Origin: Oscillibacter sp.
GTDB taxonomy: Bacteria > Bacillota > Clostridia > Oscillospirales > Oscillospiraceae
Direction of reading: 5' to 3'
DNA length: 17,091 bases
NCBI GenBank assembly: GCA_003522105.1
Contig: DPGF01000107.1
Location: 1,163 to 18,253 of the forward strand
Below the pieces are notes generated by a model. That model searched no databases and was not told the origin of the DNA. It worked only from the letters and a program-made list of their open reading frames with translations. Position 1 is the first letter of the stretch. Every line of letters starts with the position of its first letter. This document shows, one piece after another, positions 12,637-17,091 of this stretch. The position numbers and the translations under genes are program-made.

Positions 12637-12665
12637 ATCATAGCGCACTGCTAAGGCATTTGCAA
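12637..12665 (-). promoter_or_regulatory. sigma-A promoter of groES-groEL
   Basis: On the minus strand, TTGCAA (12660-12665), 17 bp, then TATGAT (12637-12642, five of six consensus). The start would be near 12630, at the edge of the CIRCE element. Confidence 0.8.
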
Positions 12666-12745
12666 GGGGTATTTTGCTGTTTTTCCAAAAATTCACAGCT
12701 TATTCAAAAACTTTTTCACCGCGCTGCCCCTTCCGCCGCGCCGCA

Positions 12746-12786
12746 GAAAAAAACAGGACGAATGCTGTCGCATTCGTCCTGTTTTC
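12746..12786 (-). terminator. terminator of the lipid kinase gene
   Basis: A 16-bp perfect stem (12750-12765 with 12770-12785, core CAGGACGAATGC / GCATTCGTCCTG) has loop TGTC and a run of A bases at 12747-12753 that reads as T on the minus strand. It lies about 18 bases after the kinase stop. Confidence 0.9.
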
Positions 12787-12802
12787 TCTTGTTTTTCACC
12801 GC

Positions 12803-13735
12803 TCAGCGCGCCGTCGCGTCCGGGTCACAGCCCTTGGGCGCAAAGAAGTTGACCTTCTTATCCGCAAGCTTCAGCGTCACGCACTGAGCGTGCATGCTCT
12901 CGCCGTCGAGACAGGTGGTGAGATCGCCCTCAAGCGCTTCAATGCGCACGACCTTCGCCGTAGAAACGCGCACAACGTCGCGCGGCAGCTTTTGGTAGTT
13001 GCCTGCGCTGTAATCGGAGAATAGCATCGCAAAGCGCGCCTTGCTGATATTTCTCACAAGCACCGTATGTAAAATGCCGTCCGTCATGCGTGCCTCCGGC
13101 ACAGGGGTGGAACCGCCGCCATAATAGCGGCCGTTGCACATGGAAACAAGCGCAAAGTCACCCTCGATCACCTCGTTGTCGAGCGTAACGCGCCATCTGC
13201 GCCCGATCTTGCGGAAGAGGAAGTTGGCCGCGACGCTGGCTAAATAGCTTCCGCGCCCCGTAAGCATCGGCGATGCGCCAAAGTCATGTACGCTCTCGGC
13301 AATGCGCGCGTCGATGCCCGTGCAGGCGATCGTCAGGCAGTATTTGCCGTTGCAGTCGATCAGATCAAGCGGCGTCACGTCGCCGTTCCACAGGTTTTCC
13401 GCGTCCAGAAAAAGCGGCAGGGCGTCCTTGCCGAAGTTTTTGAGGAAATCGTTGCCCGTGCCGATGGGGATGCAGGTCATCGCGGCGTTGGGAAAGCCCG
13501 CGATGCCGTTGGTGATCTCGTTGACCGTGCCGTCGCCGCCGCAGGCGTAAAAGCGGACATAGTCGCCCGTCTCCGCAATGGTGCGCGTCAAAGCCGTCGC
13601 ATGCCCGCGCGATTTGGTCAGCATACACTCAACGTCTAAATTGTGGTTCTTTTTCAGCGCCTCGGCCATCGTGTACACGCGCTGGCGGCCGTCCTTTTTT
13701 CCGGCAGCAGGATTGATGATAAAAATGTGCCTCAA
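12803..13735 (-). CDS. diacylglycerol/lipid kinase family protein (YegS/DgkB-like)
   Basis: 310 residues from TTG 13733-13735. Family motifs are INPAAGK (7-13), the nucleotide loop CGGDGTVNEI (65-74), PIGTGNDF (90-97) and the late LDGE (276-279). Such enzymes phosphorylate diacylglycerol or related lipids at the cytoplasmic membrane face. In Firmicutes DgkB recycles diacylglycerol released by lipoteichoic acid synthesis; the exact substrate here is not shown. The TTG is preferred because AGGAGTGA (13741-13748) lies 5 bases before it, while the in-frame GTG 13744 overlaps that ribosome site. No strong promoter was found; a TATAGT -10-like element near 13773 lacks a good -35, so read-through from the upstream hydrolase gene is possible. 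Confidence 0.92.
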   Translation of the reverse strand: MRHIFIINPAAGKKDGRQRVYTMAEALKKNHNLDVECMLTKSRGHATALTRTIAETGDYVRFYACGGDGTVNEITNGIAGFPNAAMTCIPIGTGNDFLKNFGKDALPLFLDAENLWNGDVTPLDLIDCNGKYCLTIACTGIDARIAESVHDFGASPMLTGRGSYLASVAANFLFRKIGRRWRVTLDNEVIEGDFALVSMCNGRYYGGGSTPVPEARMTDGILHTVLVRNISKARFAMLFSDYSAGNYQKLPRDVVRVSTAKVVRIEALEGDLTTCLDGESMHAQCVTLKLADKKVNFFAPKGCDPDATAR

Positions 13736-13740
13736 GAAGC

Positions 13741-13748
13741 TCACTCCT
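13741..13748 (-). promoter_or_regulatory. ribosome site deciding a TTG start for the lipid kinase
   Basis: AGGAGTGA on the minus strand lies 5 bases from TTG 13733-13735. The GTG at 13742-13744 sits inside it and is therefore unlikely to be used. Confidence 0.7.
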
Positions 13749-13842
13749 GTTTATAGTTTCGCTGATTTTACTATACCGCAACGCAGGAAAAAAGGAAATG
13801 GTCAGAGCGTTAAGAATATATAAAGAAGTTGTCTACCGCCGG

Positions 13843-14850
13843 TCACAGGCTCAGGCCGTTGAGCCGGCAAAGCGTGTTGACGACGGCGAAGATGATGACC
13901 GCGCCGAGGTTCGCGGTGGTGTTGTCCTGGTCGAAGCGCGGCGAAATCTCGCAGATGTCGAACCCGCGCACCTTGCGCGTGCGCAGCACGTGCTTGATGA
14001 GCGGCAGCACGATCTCGGGGTCAAGGCCGAGCGACTGCGGCGCGCTGACGCCCGGGGCAAACGCGGAGGAAAACACGTCCGTGCAGACGGTGATGTAGGT
14101 GTCGTCGCACTGGTAGAGGTACTGGTCGAGGCGCTCAAGAATCGTCTCAAGGTTTGAGGTCTGCAATTCCTTGGCGAGCACATAGTCAACGCCCAGCTCC
14201 TCGGCCTTTTTGAAAAGGCTCACGGTGTTGCTGTGCTGCTGAATGCCGATGGGGAAATAGTGGTACGGCGTTCCCTCGGCGCGGCACACGTCCGCGATCT
14301 GGCGGAACATCGTGCCCGAGGAGTTGCCCATGTCATAGGGGCGCAGGTCGAAGTGCGCGTCGAAATTGATGATGCCAAGCTCCGGCGTTTTCTCCCTGTC
14401 TTTCAGAAAGTTGTGCTGTCCCTGAAAGTGACCGAAGGTCGTCTCATGGCCGCCGCCGAGCACGATGGGGAAGAGCTTGCGGCGCAGGATCTCCTCCACG
14501 GCGGCGCCCAGCTCGCGCTGGCCCTCTTCAAGCGAGATCTCGTCGCAGACGATATCGCCCGCGTCGAAGAGCTTGACTTCCTGCGAGAAGGTGCAGGGAA
14601 GGCCCGACATCTGTCCGCGCACAAAATCCGGCGCGAGCGCCGTGCCCGTGCGTCCCTTGTTGCGCGCAACGCCCTTGTCGCTGCAAAAGCCGACAAACGC
14701 AAACCCGAGCTTGCCGGTGAACGGCGCGCTGCCGTCGTTCAGGTCGATGGGCTGCACCCACTGGTGCCAGCGGAAGGCATCGTAATCCGTGTCGCTGTCG
14801 ATGCGGCCCTTCCAGCTGTCCATGGCGCTGACATAATGGTCCAAAAGCAT
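13843..14850 (-). CDS. arginase/agmatinase-superfamily hydrolase, formimidoylglutamase-like
   Basis: 335 residues from ATG 14848-14850 (ribosome site AAGGAGTG, 9 bases away; the upstream GTG overlaps that site). The ureohydrolase metal blocks are present in order: GGGHETTFGHF (His135), NFDAHFDLRP (Asp164, His166, Asp168) and CTDVFSSAFAPGVSAP (Cys256, Asp258). Together with length and APGVSAP this resembles HutG, which splits N-formimino-glutamate to glutamate and formamide, more than agmatinase or arginase. In the last block the family normally has Asp-x-Asp; here the first is Cys256. No other histidine-degradation gene is nearby. It follows lepA after 42 bases with no terminator, so it is probably co-transcribed with it. 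The substrate is uncertain. Confidence 0.83.
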   Translation of the reverse strand: MLLDHYVSAMDSWKGRIDSDTDYDAFRWHQWVQPIDLNDGSAPFTGKLGFAFVGFCSDKGVARNKGRTGTALAPDFVRGQMSGLPCTFSQEVKLFDAGDIVCDEISLEEGQRELGAAVEEILRRKLFPIVLGGGHETTFGHFQGQHNFLKDREKTPELGIINFDAHFDLRPYDMGNSSGTMFRQIADVCRAEGTPYHYFPIGIQQHSNTVSLFKKAEELGVDYVLAKELQTSNLETILERLDQYLYQCDDTYITVCTDVFSSAFAPGVSAPQSLGLDPEIVLPLIKHVLRTRKVRGFDICEISPRFDQDNTTANLGAVIIFAVVNTLCRLNGLSL

Positions 14851-14892
14851 ATCTGATCGCACTCCTTCACTGTATTTCCGATGGTGTTTTTA

Positions 14893-16695
<1,803 letters not shown>

Positions 16696-16707
16696 AGTCT
16701 TTCTTCC

Positions 16708-17091
16708 TTATTTCCTGCCAAGCAGGGAATTGGTTTTTTCTTCCGTGCTGTGTAAAACCTGCGTCACACTCTGCATCAGCCCCGGATAGAGCGCCGCGAG
16801 CGCCTCGTCCTCCATGGTGGCAAATACGCCGTCCTTCTCTGTGAGAGTCTCAAGAGAGGAAACATAGGCGATGTAGTCCGCGCGCATCTGCGCGTCCACC
16901 GCGCCGGAGCGGTAGGCCGTTGCGTCAAGGCCAAAGTATCCCTCTTTCCCGCCGCTTGCGCGGTGCAGCGCGCGGTAGAGTTGGTAGAACGCCCCGCCGA
17001 GATAGCCGCCCGCCGACGCGATGAGCGTGCGGTCGTTCGTTTTGCCGAGCAGCTCAAAGAGGACGCCTGCGGTGTTGACGAGCATCTTCTT
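16708..17091 (-). CDS. unrecognised protein, C-terminal part (5' end beyond window)
   Basis: The frame is open to the window edge and ends at TAA 16708-16710, giving at least 127 residues. The visible part is soluble-looking with moderately hydrophobic helices (LVNTAGVLFELLG, IASAGGYLGGAFYQLYRALH) and an acidic helical C-terminal half. No catalytic or metal motif is seen and I do not recognise a family. It lies 12 bases upstream of lepA with no terminator between, so it is in the lepA operon. In-frame ATG 17083-17085 could be internal or the start; two codons before it remain open, so completeness cannot be judged. Confidence 0.7.
   Translation of the reverse strand, partial: KKMLVNTAGVLFELLGKTNDRTLIASAGGYLGGAFYQLYRALHRASGGKEGYFGLDATAYRSGAVDAQMRADYIAYVSSLETLTEKDGVFATMEDEALAALYPGLMQSVTQVLHSTEEKTNSLLGRK

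Overview
The window looks like a stretch of chromosome from a high-GC Clostridia-type Firmicute; an Oscillospiraceae-like gut anaerobe is my best guess. The reasons are housekeeping sigma-A promoters, strong GGAGG ribosome sites, frequent TTG starts, a CIRCE element over groESL, an energy-coupling BioY with a BirA-type operator, a SpoVK/CbbX-like AAA+ ATPase, and a flavinylation gene set of Gram-positive type. All assignments were made by reading the sequence; no database search was run.

Layout. 1-78 is the tail of a phosphotransacetylase gene, closed by a hairpin terminator. 428-1444 is gap (GAPDH) with its own extended -10 promoter and unusual cofactor-site residues. 1496-4597 is a tightly packed minus-strand operon, read apbE > NusG-domain-II protein > Gx/EetB-like membrane protein > AAA+ ATPase. 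Its genes overlap or nearly touch, and it is driven by a consensus promoter in the divergent region at 4598-4766. From the other side of that region an ECF sigma factor and a coupled one-TM anti-sigma-like protein (4767-6292) are transcribed, probably from an ECF-type self-recognised promoter. 6341-7778 holds two tandem MgtC/SapB membrane proteins (minus). 7886-8557 is a YcxB-like membrane protein (plus) whose frame runs through a terminator into the antisense of the next gene.

8437-9401 is a minus-strand bioY-DUF1284 operon under a promoter overlapped by a BirA-like operator. 9630-10376 is a visibly more AT-rich DUF2089 zinc-ribbon regulator gene, next to a triplicated TGGCGTAA repeat. 10614-12548 is groES-groEL with a perfect, extended CIRCE. 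12803-13735 is a diacylglycerol/lipid kinase. 13843-14850 is an arginase-superfamily (formimidoylglutamase-like) hydrolase with one metal-ligand Asp replaced by Cys. 14893-16695 is lepA (EF4). An unrecognised gene runs off the right edge.

Most of the window is core metabolism and stress response. The parts most worth a second look are the apbE/NusG-II/Gx/AAA+ operon, the GAPDH cofactor residues, the duplicated domain in the anti-sigma partner, the BirA-like operator with a Cys-rich partner gene, and the runaway 3' end of the YcxB-like gene.
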